Positions 1 through 10,539 of a stretch of 64,000 bases of DNA are shown here, piece by piece. The position numbers were made by a program, and so were the translations under genes. Location: the NCBI GenBank assembly GCA_039090855.1, contig CM077024.1, forward strand, positions 63,015,594 to 63,079,593, written 5' to 3'. The notes beneath the pieces are model-generated. The model was not told the DNA's origin and did no database searches. It saw nothing but the letters and a program-made list of their open reading frames with translations. This stretch comes from Macrothele yani (Eukaryota; Arthropoda; Arachnida; Araneae; Macrothelidae). Numbering within the stretch: position 1 is the stretch's first letter; each line of letters begins with the position of its first letter.

Positions 1-369
1 CTCTAACACGAGTAGAGTCATTCCCCGCGTCCATCTGCTTAATGTGACATTCCATGCCAACTGTCCAGTGTCATCGGGGCTGGAATAGAGGCATTTGCGT
101 TCCACAGCGTGCGCTGATTTGGAAAAGGTCAAAATGTGGATATGTGCGAGCTTTGGGGACAAATTACGGAACACATGTTTCATGAATTAGCTTATAATAA
201 TCAATGGCGAAGTCAAGAAGACGACTTCCATGATTCTGATTCACATGCTGTTGTAACGATACACTGAAGGCTTGGCAATGTAATGGGCTTCTCTTTAATG
301 GTTCGATTTGGACAAGGCCCGAGACTCGTATTAGGCATTTTATACTATAAAACATTTTCTGAAATTTAC

Positions 370-690
370 GTGCCATTTTCCGTAATTCCTTTCGTGAATT
401 AACGAAGCATATTCCTGTACAACTTTTTCCGTGAAATGACGGAAAAGAACCTGAATTTCACGAATTTTTCGTACATCAGGGAAATTCTGAATTTTCAGAA
501 ATCTTTCCTCAATCCCTTTCGTTACATTAACGATAAATTGCAGTTTTTACGATGTTCTAACGGAACATTCTTAATTTTCGGAAACCTTTCCCCAGTTCCT
601 TTCGTATATTAACACAAACTTTTGCTGCTAATTTTGACGGAAATTTTCCGGTGATAGGAGCGTTTCGCGGGAATATGAGGTTTGATTTAC
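370..690. repeat. TTCCG/CGGAA-rich diverged repeat block
   Basis: Short blocks of the type cctttcgtNNattaacg recur near 388, 515 and 599, mixed with many ttccg/cggaa words. The texture resembles the subterminal part of the hAT-like element near 60.1-60.9 kb, which also has repeated cggaa words. No TIR or coding sequence was found, and the remainder of 1-900 shows nothing recognisable. Assignment to a hAT terminus is only a guess. Confidence 0.3.
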
Positions 691-926
691 CATTAAATTT
701 CAGTCATGTGTCGGAGGATCTGAATTTGAAGTTCTGTAGCGAGGTTGAATATTATGGACACCATATCGCATGAAATTTTGTCATTGTGTGACCCCGGATA
801 TTTCTTTCTTTCTCCCCCAATTTGTGCACTAGTTGTTGTTCATTGTGTTACTGTAAGAAAACTAGTACTTAAATTATTGTACAGGTGTTTATGAATCAAT
901 CTCTGGACACCTTAAGACAATAGCTA

Positions 927-960
927 TTGGGTTGGAAAGAAAGTAATGTCTGCAAATGTA
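927..960 (-). repeat. probable mariner 3' terminal inverted repeat
   Basis: A sequence beginning TTGGGTTGGAAAGAAAGT follows a TA dinucleotide (925-926) and lies about 45 bp beyond the mariner stop codon, where a mariner TIR is expected. The opposite TIR is missing. Confidence 0.55.
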
Positions 961-1002
961 AGGCAACAGAAAAGTGCTAATTACCGTATATACAAATACA
1001 AA

Positions 1003-1500
1003 TCAGTCTAAAATGTAATCGCCATCGTTGGCACGACCTGCTACCACCGTCTGGGCAACTGTTGCATACCATCCCTGAAGAGTTGTCGCGGCTTGGAAAC
1101 AAAGAAGTAAGTAAGTGGGCGTTCGACATCCTCCTGGTTCCTGAGCTGCTGTCCGTACAGGAAATGCTGCAACGACCAGAAAAGGTAATAGTCGCTTGGA
1201 GGCAATCTCCGGAAAATTGGCTGGGTGCGACAGCAGCTCACAGCCCTTGATCTTGTGACAGCTCACCCGTGCTGTGAGAGGTCTCGCTCCATCCTTCTGA
1301 AGGAGGGTGCCCTTGTGATTCAGCAGTGCTGTTAATTTCGAAGAGAGCGATATGTGCAGATCGTCGAACTGACAGCGGTACACGTCGGCGGTAATAGTGG
1401 CGTTGTCCGGCAGCAGCTCAAACAAGAAAGATGACACCGAATTTTCGGGTGTAATAAGCACGTCTTTTGAATCCGTTCTGACGCAAATTAAATTTATCAA
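1003..1500 (-). pseudogene. mariner transposase, 3' relic
   Basis: The C-terminal half of a mariner (DD34D) transposase, cut-and-paste family. Visible landmarks are FELLPDNATI (the usual ELLPxGxTI), a degraded second catalytic block KDGARP (normally HQDNARP), a PSDYYLF block carrying the third Asp in another frame, and the usual terminal DGDYILD followed by stop. The protein is spread over two frames, so there are at least two frameshifts. The N-terminal helix-turn-helix half is absent. The 3' TIR is probably ttgggttggaaagaaagt, starting at 927 just after a TA. Upstream it runs straight into the satellite array at about 1,510. Confidence 0.75.
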
Positions 1501-1509
1501 AGCTATTCA

Positions 1510-3335
1510 AAGTCAATGGAACCGGTATGGAAAACAATAGTATCTGACGGAAGAAAGAAGTTTTTCAATCGGGGTTTTAATCCCTCAGATATTGCTGTAA
1601 ACGGAATCGTGAGCGTACGCCCTCTGGTTGCAGAATTGTGCGTTAAGAAAAACATGACTTTATATGAGAAACCTTTCGCATCGGAAACGCTCTCCAATAC
1701 CGAAATAATTTTTCAAATTGGACTCTTAGAAACGTAGATATCGACAAAAATAAGATGTGACTTTACGTCCCCTGGTGGGAAAACAATGCATTATTTTAGG
1801 GAGAAAGTATTCTCAAAAGGTTTTTCCATATGAGCGGCATCGGTACAAGAAAAAACAAATTTAGTCGAGTTTTCAGGAGCCCAGATTTTCAAATACATCA
1901 GAAGCAGAAATTAACACTTATGCCCCCTGGTGGCCAAACCATTCTTAACCAAACATTAAAAATTATGTGAAAAATATTTTCCATCAGGTCAAGTATGCGA
2001 TACAGGAAGATTTTTTCAAGTAGGAGTTTTAGAAGCAGAAATAACGCAGTAAACGCAATTTACCATTGTGCCCCCTAGCGGAAAGTCTATGATTTACTTC
2101 AAATTTTTGAATTTATAGGAAAAACATTTCGCATCGGAAACACTATCCAACAAAGAAGGAATTTTTCAAATCGGACGCCTAGAAGTAGAGATATTGACAA
2201 AAATAAGATATACATATACGCCCCTTGGCGTAGAAACCATGCATTATTTTAAGAAGAAAATGTTCCTAAAAGGTTTGTCGACATAAGTAGTATCGGTCAA
2301 CAAACGACATTTTTGCGATTGAGGTTTTACTAGCTCATATTTTGCTGCAAATACATCAGAAGCGGAAATTAAGACTTACGCCACCCGGTGGCCAAACCAT
2401 TTTTTTAAAAATTACAAATTACGTGCAAAGGATTTCCCGTCAGGAGCTGTATCCGTTGCAGAAATTTCTTTTCAAATTAGAAGCAGAGAAATAGGGGGAG
2501 GGGAGCAATTTACTTTTACGCCCCCTAGCGGAAAGTCTATGAATTACTTGAAATTTTTGAAATTATATGAAAAACATGTCACACTGGAAACACTATCCAA
2601 CAAAGAAGGAATTTTTCAAATCGGACTCCTAAAAGTAGAGATATTGACAAACATAAGATATACATCTACGCTCCCTGGCGGAGAAACTGGAATATTTTAA
2701 GAAGAAAATATTCCGAAAAGATTTATCGATGTGAGTGGCATCAGTCCACGAAAGAATTTTTTCAATCGATATTTTAGAAGCTCAGATTTTAGGGCAAATA
2801 CATCAGAAGCAAAAATTAATTCTGACGCCCCCTGATGGCCAAAGTATTCTTTACCAAAAATTCGAAATTATATGCAAAAGATTTTCCATCAGGAGGTGTA
2901 TCCGCTGAAGAATTTTTTTTTTCAAATCGGAGTTTTAGAAGAAGAGTTATCGGGGAATATGTAATTTACTTTTACACCCCTAGCGGAAAATCTATGCGTA
3001 ATTTGAAAAAGTAACTATATCTAAAATACTCCTCGACATAAATGGAATCGAAATATAAAATATTTTTTTCAATCGGATGTTTAGAAGCAAATATGTGGAA
3101 TAAAACGTATTTTTGAATTCGACGTCATCTGCATGTAGGCCCTCTAGCGGCGAAATTGTATCGTACAAAAAAAAAAAACGAAATGAAGGATCATCATTCG
3201 CATATTCCAAGCTTCCCCATGCAAAAGGAATTTTTCAAATCGGACTAATATTTGCGGAGATATCGTCGGTACAGACGGACTGACGGACGGACAAACCGGT
3301 AACATAAGCACTGGAAACACTATCCAACAAAGAAT
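1510..3335. repeat. ~150-bp satellite in 3-monomer higher-order repeat with CTCF-like cores
   Basis: Eleven diverged monomers can be aligned on a GC-rich core in an otherwise AT-rich sequence. Cores start near 1620, 1769, 1923, 2071, 2221, 2381, 2521, 2671, 2828, 2976 and 3140, so spacing is 140-164 bp. Three monomer types alternate: ccctggcggagaaac (A), ccctggtggccaaacc (B) and ccctagcggaaagtc (C). Same-type spacing is 447-459 bp. Each monomer also carries a block like tttttcaaatcggact. The array closes near 3,250-3,300 with gacggac-type words. On the minus strand the type B core at 1,919-1,937 reads TGGCCACCAGGGGGC, which equals the first 15 positions of the vertebrate CTCF consensus as I know it. 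No ORF runs through the array. Function is unknown. Confidence 0.8.
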
Positions 3336-3623
3336 CCTCTTTTTACAAAAGACGTGCTAAAAACACGACACCCACCATATTCCACCAAACAGACAGCAGG
3401 ACTTTGTGTGGGTGTAAGCCGTCTTTGAAGGTCGACATGGGCTCCTGTTTCTTGGTCCCATCACTGTTTCAGGGGGCTGATATTTTCATATAGGACCCAT
3501 TTCTCTTCACCTATCACAATGCGGTCCAAGAACGGTTCAACTTGGTCACGTGCAAGCAAAGAAACGCCTGCACTCATACGATTAGCTTTCTGCTCAACTG
3601 TGAGTTGATGGGGTACCCACACT

Positions 3624-4072
3624 AGAGGTCTGCACGGGCCTAATTTGATAAGCCCGGCCCGGCCCAAGCCCGTACGTTTAAGGCGAGCCCGGCCCGTTTC
3701 AAATATCATACACTCGGCCCGTCAATTGCAGCTCTTATTCAGGCCCGGCCCAGCCCGTGATGTGCCATTTGGTATTATTTTATCTTTCCATTGTATTTTA
3801 TTAAAATGTGAAAATTAAATAATGAAATGAGATGTTATTGAAAATATTTAGTTGAATGTAAACCTAAATATATTAACTAAACTTTGACAATTATCGAAAA
3901 ATATAACCCTTAAAAAGAGTGAAAAAGGAAGTCTAAGCACGTTCAGAATCTCCCTTTCTCTAAACTAGTAAGTGGTAACATTACAAAAGTCAATCCCTAT
4001 ATAGATTAGGGATAGGAGAAAAATCCATATCGTCCCACTCTCTCATATACAAATGCACACACACACACACAA

Positions 4073-4110
<38 letters not shown>

Positions 4111-4473
4111 CCCACTGCAGACATCCTCTGTTTCCCACTCTACGCAACACACACACACACTCGCTCAGGATCGAATCTTTTCTGTTGTCATGTCAACAAG
4201 CCCCAAAATGGGTTTACCTTCTTAATACCTGCAGATTAGTAAAAACACTGTGAGTGCCTCTAGGAACAGTTAGATAAATAGTTGAATGGAACAGTTAAAC
4301 ACACCAGGAAATCGGGAAACACGAATTTTTTTCTTTCTTTACCATTGCGATAAAAAGAATGGGTTGATTTGGCCAGGCCCGGCCCGGTCGTAAGTGTCTG
4401 GGAAAATGCCCGGCGCGGCCCGTTGCTTTGTTCTCTAAATTAAAAATCCCGACCCTGCCCGTGCAGACCTTTA
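3624..4473. mobile_element. non-autonomous hAT-like element with 8-bp TSD
   Basis: Ends TAGAGGTCTGCACGGGC and, on the other strand, TAAAGGTCTGCACGGGC form imperfect TIRs. Both ends are rich in GGCCCG words. The element is flanked by a perfect 8-bp direct repeat ACCCACAC (3,616-3,623 and 4,474-4,481), the TSD length typical of hAT. No transposase was recognised inside the 850 bp. A CA microsatellite lies at about 4,053-4,110. It interrupts a mariner, so it is younger than that mariner. Confidence 0.85.
4053..4110. repeat. (CA)n microsatellite
   Basis: Nearly uninterrupted CA dinucleotides inside the hAT-like element, with a shorter run at about 4,149-4,160. Confidence 0.95.
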
Positions 4474-4839
4474 ACCCACACTTCCCTCTTGTGCACCTTC
4501 CTAAGTTGACGCAGGGGCGGAATAATGCTCGTGTGGGTAAACCTACCTGTTCGGCTACCTCCCGCGTATTCACACGTGGATCGGTCTCCACGACGGTCTT
4601 CAGCATGTCCATATCCACTGTTGCGGGTTTTCCAGCTTTGGGACGGTGTGACAGGCTAAAACTTCCCTCTCGAAACTGTCCGAACCAACAACAGCACTGA
4701 CTATGTAATATGGCACTGGGGCACACATTGGTAATGTTCCTTATAGCACTTGCGGGGGTGTTACCGCGACGAAACTCATACAGCAAGCAAAAGTGGATGT
4801 GCTGCTTGCCCACTTCTAAGTTGGTTGGCGCTTACACTC

Positions 4840-5348
4840 TTCACCTTCTGACGGCTAACTGCCACTGACTTAAGCCAACTACCTGCTGATGTCATGGCGG
4901 TGTGCTGCGCAATCTCAGTAGCCAACGTGCGCCGTGGCCAGGGTTTTGGCTTCGAGTACTTCGTCATCGGACATTACTCAACACAATGCAATAGCTATCA
5001 AGGATAAATTTTATATTTAGGACTTTTGTAAAATAACAGTACATTTCACCTTTTCTTAAAGATAATTGAAAGCCATTGTCAGTTTTAAAGGAGCTCAAGT
5101 ACAAAAGATTTCTGTTGCTTCGAAAAATAACAATGAAAAAATCCATAATTTGTAATAAGTCCTCCTAGAGAAAAAAATAATTATTACAAAGCTATTCAGA
5201 AAAATAATAATATCCAACAGAAAATAAAATTACTAATTCGCCCACATCAACAACAAAAAAATATTTCATCACCACGCAATTAGAGTTCTGCCTTATACAT
5301 AACTGTTACGTGTCTTCCTGTGTCAAAGATAGCACGGGCGGTTCCTGT
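4840..5348. other. no gene recognised
   Basis: AT-rich sequence with short ORFs only. The part up to about 4,980 may be 5' flank of the mariner on the minus strand, but I could not identify its TIR. Confidence 0.5.
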
Positions 5349-5356
5349 AGAAAAGG

Positions 5357-6009
5357 CAGGGCCGGATTAAGAGGGTCTAACGGGGCTATAGCCTATGGAC
5401 ACACCGTTAATTACTAAAAGCTTACGAAGCATGCCGCTACACCGCAAGTAATACACAGCTTATGCAGTATATTGATCTATATAGAGAGAGGTAGTAAAAT
5501 AGTTTTAGTTTTATCTCGTATGATTTCCACTCGATCAAAAACATTGGCAAGCTAGAAGACAAACAGATTTCAAATCAGTGACTCAATAAAGGTAAACGTT
5601 TCATGTCGCTGTGTACAGCTGGGTCGACGAGACAGTTTCAGTTTTTCCACTACCATCCACATACACCTCTCTGCTTGCACTTGGAACCGTTAATGAGCGA
5701 AATCCATTAGGACTTCACGTTGTATAACAACAACAAAAAAGATGCAAAAAGAAAAATATACAATGCTAAATTATTAAAAATTCCAAGACAAAATCCAGAT
5801 ATCATAAGCTTTTAACTCATGTTAGTGTGAGAACAATGGAAAATGCAGTGACCTTTATGAAAACTCTGCAGGTAATTTATTAGTTTAAAGAATGTACTAC
5901 GTATTAATTATTACAAGCATATTGCTACAGTTTCATGTTTTAACAGACTTCATGATGATTCTCCTTCATAAGTTCTTTGGGGGCCCACTAAGGCCTTAAT
6001 CCGGCTCTC
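5357..6009. mobile_element. short non-autonomous hAT-like element with perfect 8-bp TSD
   Basis: The left end CAGGGCCGGATTAAG and the right end CTTAATCCGGCTCTC are imperfect inverted repeats of a type common at hAT ends. They are flanked by identical AGAAAAGG at 5,349-5,356 and 6,010-6,017. The 653-bp interior is AT-rich with no transposase ORF, so mobilisation would have needed a transposase in trans. The immediate flanks contain ggttcgaaac, suggesting it landed in or next to a tRNA-like sequence. Confidence 0.87.
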
Positions 6010-6466
6010 AGAAAAGGTCTCTGGTTCGAAACACACCCGGAGGGAAGGGGTCGTTAACTTTGTAAGCCAGGAAATAAGAATTTCTAGTAAAAAGACTGAA
6101 AAAGTCAGAAGCAAAATTTTGGTGTAAATACGGAAAAACCTGAAACGGATTTTTCTGAAATAAACGAATTTACTGACTACAGAAATTCTCTCAAAATACT
6201 AAAATTAGAAGAAAAGAAAACTTTTAAAACCGAAAATTTGGTTAAAGGATGGACATCTACCGGCAACTTTGCTGTACATTATTTATTTTCCGTGAACTCA
6301 CACTTCTTATTTTTTAACAGTGTAGTAGTTTGTGCATCTGCTCCGCGGAGCTCAAAACAAAGTTTGGGCAAGATCTGCACTGCCTCATGAAATTTTTCTG
6401 CTTGATGAAACCTAAACGATGAATCACTGCTACACCAGGTGAACTTTGGCCTACATCTGACGCCCC

Positions 6467-6666
6467 TCCCCCCTTTTTTTATAATTGGGGGTTTCACGAC
6501 CACCGTGAACAACTCGATGGGCTATGAACAGTCGCCACTCCCTTATTTAGGGCCACTGGTTCCAGGGAAGGGGGACAGCCAGCGCCGTAAGACAAACAAA
6601 ACATTCATGCCTCACCGAGATTCGAACTCGGACGACTGATCACTGACGTTCTTACGGCACCACGGA
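6467..6666 (-). repeat. tRNA-derived SINE, degraded copy
   Basis: Same family as the copies near 10.5, 14.1, 14.8, 17.4, 25.3, 26.2 and 39.6 kb. It shows the body words cacgaccaccgtgaac, tatttagggccactgg and gccgtaagacaaac, and a B-box-like gattcgaactcgg. The tRNA-like head at the right end is damaged. The minus-strand orientation is inferred from head and tail order. Confidence 0.8.
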
Positions 6667-6944
6667 CAAACAAAGCTGATATGGAGTATCCTCCTGTTAA
6701 ATCACGAACAAGCTAATCTGGTTTCTGTATATACTATATGTATATAGCAGATCTCTGGCTCCGAGGACTTCTAACACTTGATTTGTTCCATATTTAGAAT
6801 TTTGTGCTAATTGTTGTGGTTTGCAGAACTCATTTCCCGTTTGTCTCTCCAAAAAAAAAAAAAAAAATTATCTCTTTAAAACTGTACTATGCTTTTCACT
6901 GTTGGCGAGAAATTTCTTCTGTACGAATTGATACATAACTTATA

Positions 6945-8156
6945 CACTGAGTGGCCACTTTATTATGACCACCTGACAGTTTTAAGCAAATGAGCTATGG
7001 CTGCACGCTGTTGCCGCCAGAGGGCGAGGCTAATATAAAAAGGGAAAGCTTAGTGCTTGCGACAGTAGTAGAAGTGATTTTTGGGTGACGAGATGGGTAA
7101 AAAATGCGATTTGACGGACTTTCAACGTGGGATGATTGTAGGAGCTCGGAGCCATGGAGCTAGTATCACCGAAACCGCCGCATTCTTGAAATGTTCCAAA
7201 GCAGCTGTTGTTAAAGTGTTTAAAGACTGGACTGTCAGCCAAAAAACTTGGTCTCTATGTGCAACGTGTGATCGTCATCGACTAGTGACTGCTCGGGCGG
7301 AACGGAGAGTGTCCAGACTGGTGACAGACAACAGAAGGGCAGCAAATTACAGACCATCTTAATCAAGGATCCCCTCAAATGATCTCTAACGCACTGTTCG
7401 CCGTACACTGCATCGGATGGGATATGGCAGCTGAAGGCTTGTTCGAACACCTTTGCTGTCTGCATTTAACAAAAGAAAACGTCTCCAGTTCGCACAGGGG
7501 CACAAGGATTGGACAGTCGATAATTGGAAACAAATTATGTGGTCCGATGAATCACGTTTTCAGTTGCACCATGCCGATGGCCGAGTGAGAATTTGGCGGA
7601 AACAGCACGAAAGCATGGACCCCAAATGCATTGCTACAACCCTTCAAGCTGGTGGAGGCAACGTTATGGTTTGGGGAATGTTTTCCTGGCATGCTTTGGG
7701 CCCTTTAATTCGTGTTGATCAACGTCTGACTGGCACATCATATCTAAAAATCGTTGCGGACCAAGTGCATCCTGTCATGTGTATGGTTTATCCCAATGGC
7801 GATGGCTACTTTCAACAAGATAATGCGTCCTGCCATAGTGCTCGTATTGTACAGGATTAGTTTCAGGAACATGCCGGTGAGTTTACTTTGCTTAGGTGGC
7901 CCCCACAATCTCCAGCTCTCAACCCCATTGAGAATTTGTGGTATAAAGTTGAACGAGCCATCAGACAGCTGGATCCACAACCCTGCAATCTCACACTCCT
8001 GGAAAGTGCTATTCATCAAGCATAGCCTCAGATTCCACAAACCACCTATCAACATTTCGTGGAGTCCATGCCACGAAGAATCGACGCAGTATTAAAGGCA
8101 AAATGTCGCCCAACGAAGTACTGAGGGGGTGGTCATAATAAAGTGGCCACTCAGTG
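6945..8156 (+). mobile_element. complete-length Tc1-like element (DD36E spacing) with intact TIRs
   Basis: Both ends carry the same 29-bp terminal repeat beginning CACTGAGTGGCCACTTTA, and each is bordered by TA (6,943-6,944 and 8,157-8,158), the target site of IS630-Tc1-mariner elements. The element is 1,212 bp, a normal Tc1 length, with the transposase on the plus strand. Confidence 0.93.
7093..8124 (+). pseudogene. Tc1-like transposase, DD36E spacing, inactivated
   Basis: A cut-and-paste DDE transposase. The ATG at 7,093 starts MGKKCDLTDFQRGMIVGA, the first HTH of the paired-like DNA-binding domain. The catalytic blocks are WSDESRF (D1), FQQDNAS (D2) and NPIENLW (E). I count 36 residues between D2 and E (stop included), the DD36E arrangement. 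The C-terminus VESMPRRIDAVLKA...TKY is the usual Tc1 end. Two compensating frameshifts lie near 7,350 and 7,455. In-frame stops occur at 7,858 (where a Trp is expected before FQEHAGEF) and near 8,022. It is therefore inactive although its TIRs look intact. Confidence 0.9.
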
Positions 8157-8169
8157 TATTCTCCAATAT

Positions 8170-8235
8170 CTTACAGAAAGATCAAGTGTAAAATTATTAA
8201 TTTGTAATAATAATTTACACTTGATCTTTCTGCAA
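8170..8235. repeat. short perfect-type hairpin (about 26-bp arms)
   Basis: The arm starting cagaaagatcaagtgtaa (8,174) is repeated inverted at 8,205-8,232, with a short AT loop. It sits immediately beside the DD36E element's right TA. Nothing else was recognised from 8,240 to 8,735. Confidence 0.85.
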
Positions 8236-10406
8236 GATACTGTACACCAACAATATTCAAAATGATATATATATCCTAATAATCCGAATTTCTTGGCGTA
8301 GTTCCCAAGCTTTCGCACATCAGCCAGATGGCTTTTCAAAGGAAGGTAGGCAGCAGAAATCCGGATCATTAGTATAGTTATACTATTTTGAGTTAGTAAT
8401 TTGTCTTAATTTAATGTTTCTATCTCTGTCATTTCCAGACCCCTTTGTTTTTCTTTTTTGTAAGCTTTCAACCTTTACAACCTTAACGGAGCTGCCTCAG
8501 TGGCGCAGTTTTCAAAATCTCATTTAATTTTGAAATAAGGAAGTATACAATGGGAGACACACTGTGCCTCAAGGAACAAAATGTGCAGAAGTAAAGATTT
8601 AGAAATAGAGTAATATACATAAGCTGTCGCAACGGAAGTAATATGTATGTATAAAACACCGGGAGAAGTATGCCATAAAACAGTACGCTGGCTAGAGGCA
8701 GGCGGAAGCTAAAAAGTTCACGGAGAAAGAAGCAGGAAATTACTCAGACTCTGCGGCGGTTCGTAGAGAAGTAGAACCAGGAGAATCAGTGGAAGGATCG
8801 AGACCTTCAGCAGCATCAACAGCGACAGAAACTCGACGACAACGGCAGGAGAAGCTTTCCAGCCAGGGATGTAGAGACACTTCACCTTTACCGCGGGCTG
8901 CCAGAACCCTCCGGTAGCTGCGGAACTGAACGTAAAGAGAGTGACGTTCGTTAGGCAGAGGATGGACACGGAGAAGCGTCTTAGCCACATGTCCACAGGG
9001 AGGCGGGTAGAAAATCCGATTAACATCGGCAGTGGAAAGAGGTTTCGTGGGCACGGAGGCATCCGCCATAAGATGGGTAAACTGGTGGCCAGCAGAAGGC
9101 GTAACAAAAGCAGCATGAGTGGAAGGTTGAGATAGTGCATGGCGAGATCGGAACTGTCAAAGGGACTGCACGAGTGGAGTAAGACGAGGTTTCTCGGCAG
9201 TTGAGGAATGAAGACCAGAAGACTTCTGACGGGCAGCACCCACTGCGGTGGAGAGAGAGAGATGACTCGCTTAGGGAAGCAGCTGGTGATTCGTAATCCG
9301 AACAGAGAGAAAGAAGGCCTCGGTGATGTTGGAACGAAATGAGATCAAGCTCAGGAGCATCAGAAGAAGGCAACATCTGGGCAGAAAGAAGAAGCAGCCA
9401 TATGAGGTATGAAGTCAGCAGGCGTAGAACGAGCAGGCGCGGATAAAGGGAGTTCTGGTGGGTCAAGTCGAGAAGACAACAGAGCACATGGGCAGGAACA
9501 GGGCAGGCACGCTGAAAGTGACCATGCGTTTTGCATCGTTGGCAATGCTGGGCAGCAAGAACATCCAAGAAATAAGAACTGGAGCCAACTTTGATACATA
9601 GAGTGGTAGGACATGCGCGCACAGCGTCACTAGAGGGAAAAATAACTTTCACGTGGCGCCGAAAGCCCAAATTATGTCGATCTCGTTATCAGCTGGGGCA
9701 GCGGAGAGTGTAGTGGACTGGCCCATCACACTGCCATGTGAAGCAATTGCAGCAGCAAGTGTAACATCGGAGAGTTCTGGAGGCACGGGGTAAAAGGAAA
9801 CAGGCATTGAATGATAAGTTATGGATTCAGCCAGAAGGAATGGGTCTCGAATCCGCAGGCCAGTGGTGAGTATTGTCTCAATATAAGAAGCATTTGAAAA
9901 ATAAACAACGACAATACGCTGGTTTACGTGCCACATGGGAAATCGCTGTAGCAGAGACAATCCATTTCAATGCAGAACAATAAGTCTTTAGGGGCGTATC
10001 AGGTAAGGTATCAAAACACACATCACACTCGAGCGTGGAAAAGACAAACTTACCAGCGGCAGAAGACACCGGAATGCCGAGAGTGATCACGGAACCGGAA
10101 CAGGAAACATATGAGGCAAGCAATAAGCTGAGAAAAGACAGGACTACAGGGAAGCACCATCCAGCACAGAGGAAGAGCTGAGCGTAGAAGAAGCATGAGA
10201 AGCTGGTGAAACAGAAATAGCACCGACATCTGACGTATCCATGACGTCATCAGGCACGGAGCGCTGCACGGAAGAGCGATCATCCACAGCAGCAGAAGCA
10301 GGAAGCGAGGCAGCATCAGGAGGAGCAAAAGACAACGAAGAGATGTCATCATCAGCAGCAGGAGAAGGCGAGGAGGCAGCGCCTTTCAGGGAAGAAGAGG
10401 TACGAA

Positions 10407-10505
10407 TAAGGTGACCAAATTTTTGAGAACGAAATTGAGGACAAAATGGCATGTTGTCCTCAATTGCAATGCAAAATTGAGGACAATTTTATTTCAAAAT
10501 GAGGA

Positions 10506-10539
<34 letters not shown>

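Larger units (their letters stand above)
3345..4830 (-). pseudogene. mariner transposase split by a hAT insertion
   Basis: A SETMAR/cecropia-like mariner transposase relic. The N-terminal part (ATG at about 4,811-4,813) has the HTH region beginning MGKQHIHFCLLYEFRRG, then DMDMLKTVVETDP and REVAEQVG. The linker motif WVPHQLT and the first catalytic block IGEEKW (normally TxDEKW) lie at 3,461-3,620, and a VLLSVWWN-like block lies near 3,370-3,400. The coding sequence is interrupted at 3,624-4,473 by a hAT-like element. Across the duplicated ACCCACAC the two halves read on in one frame (REVW/VPHQ), so the insertion is a clean secondary event. The 3' third, including the remaining catalytic Asp residues, is missing, and the remnant abuts satellite sequence. 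There are other frameshifts near 4,480-4,560. Confidence 0.8.

Noticed and set aside
8718..10352. Leu-rich ORFs on the minus strand suggesting membrane proteins
   Set aside because: They are alternate frames of the Ser/Ala-rich gag-like ORF and lose all motif content there.
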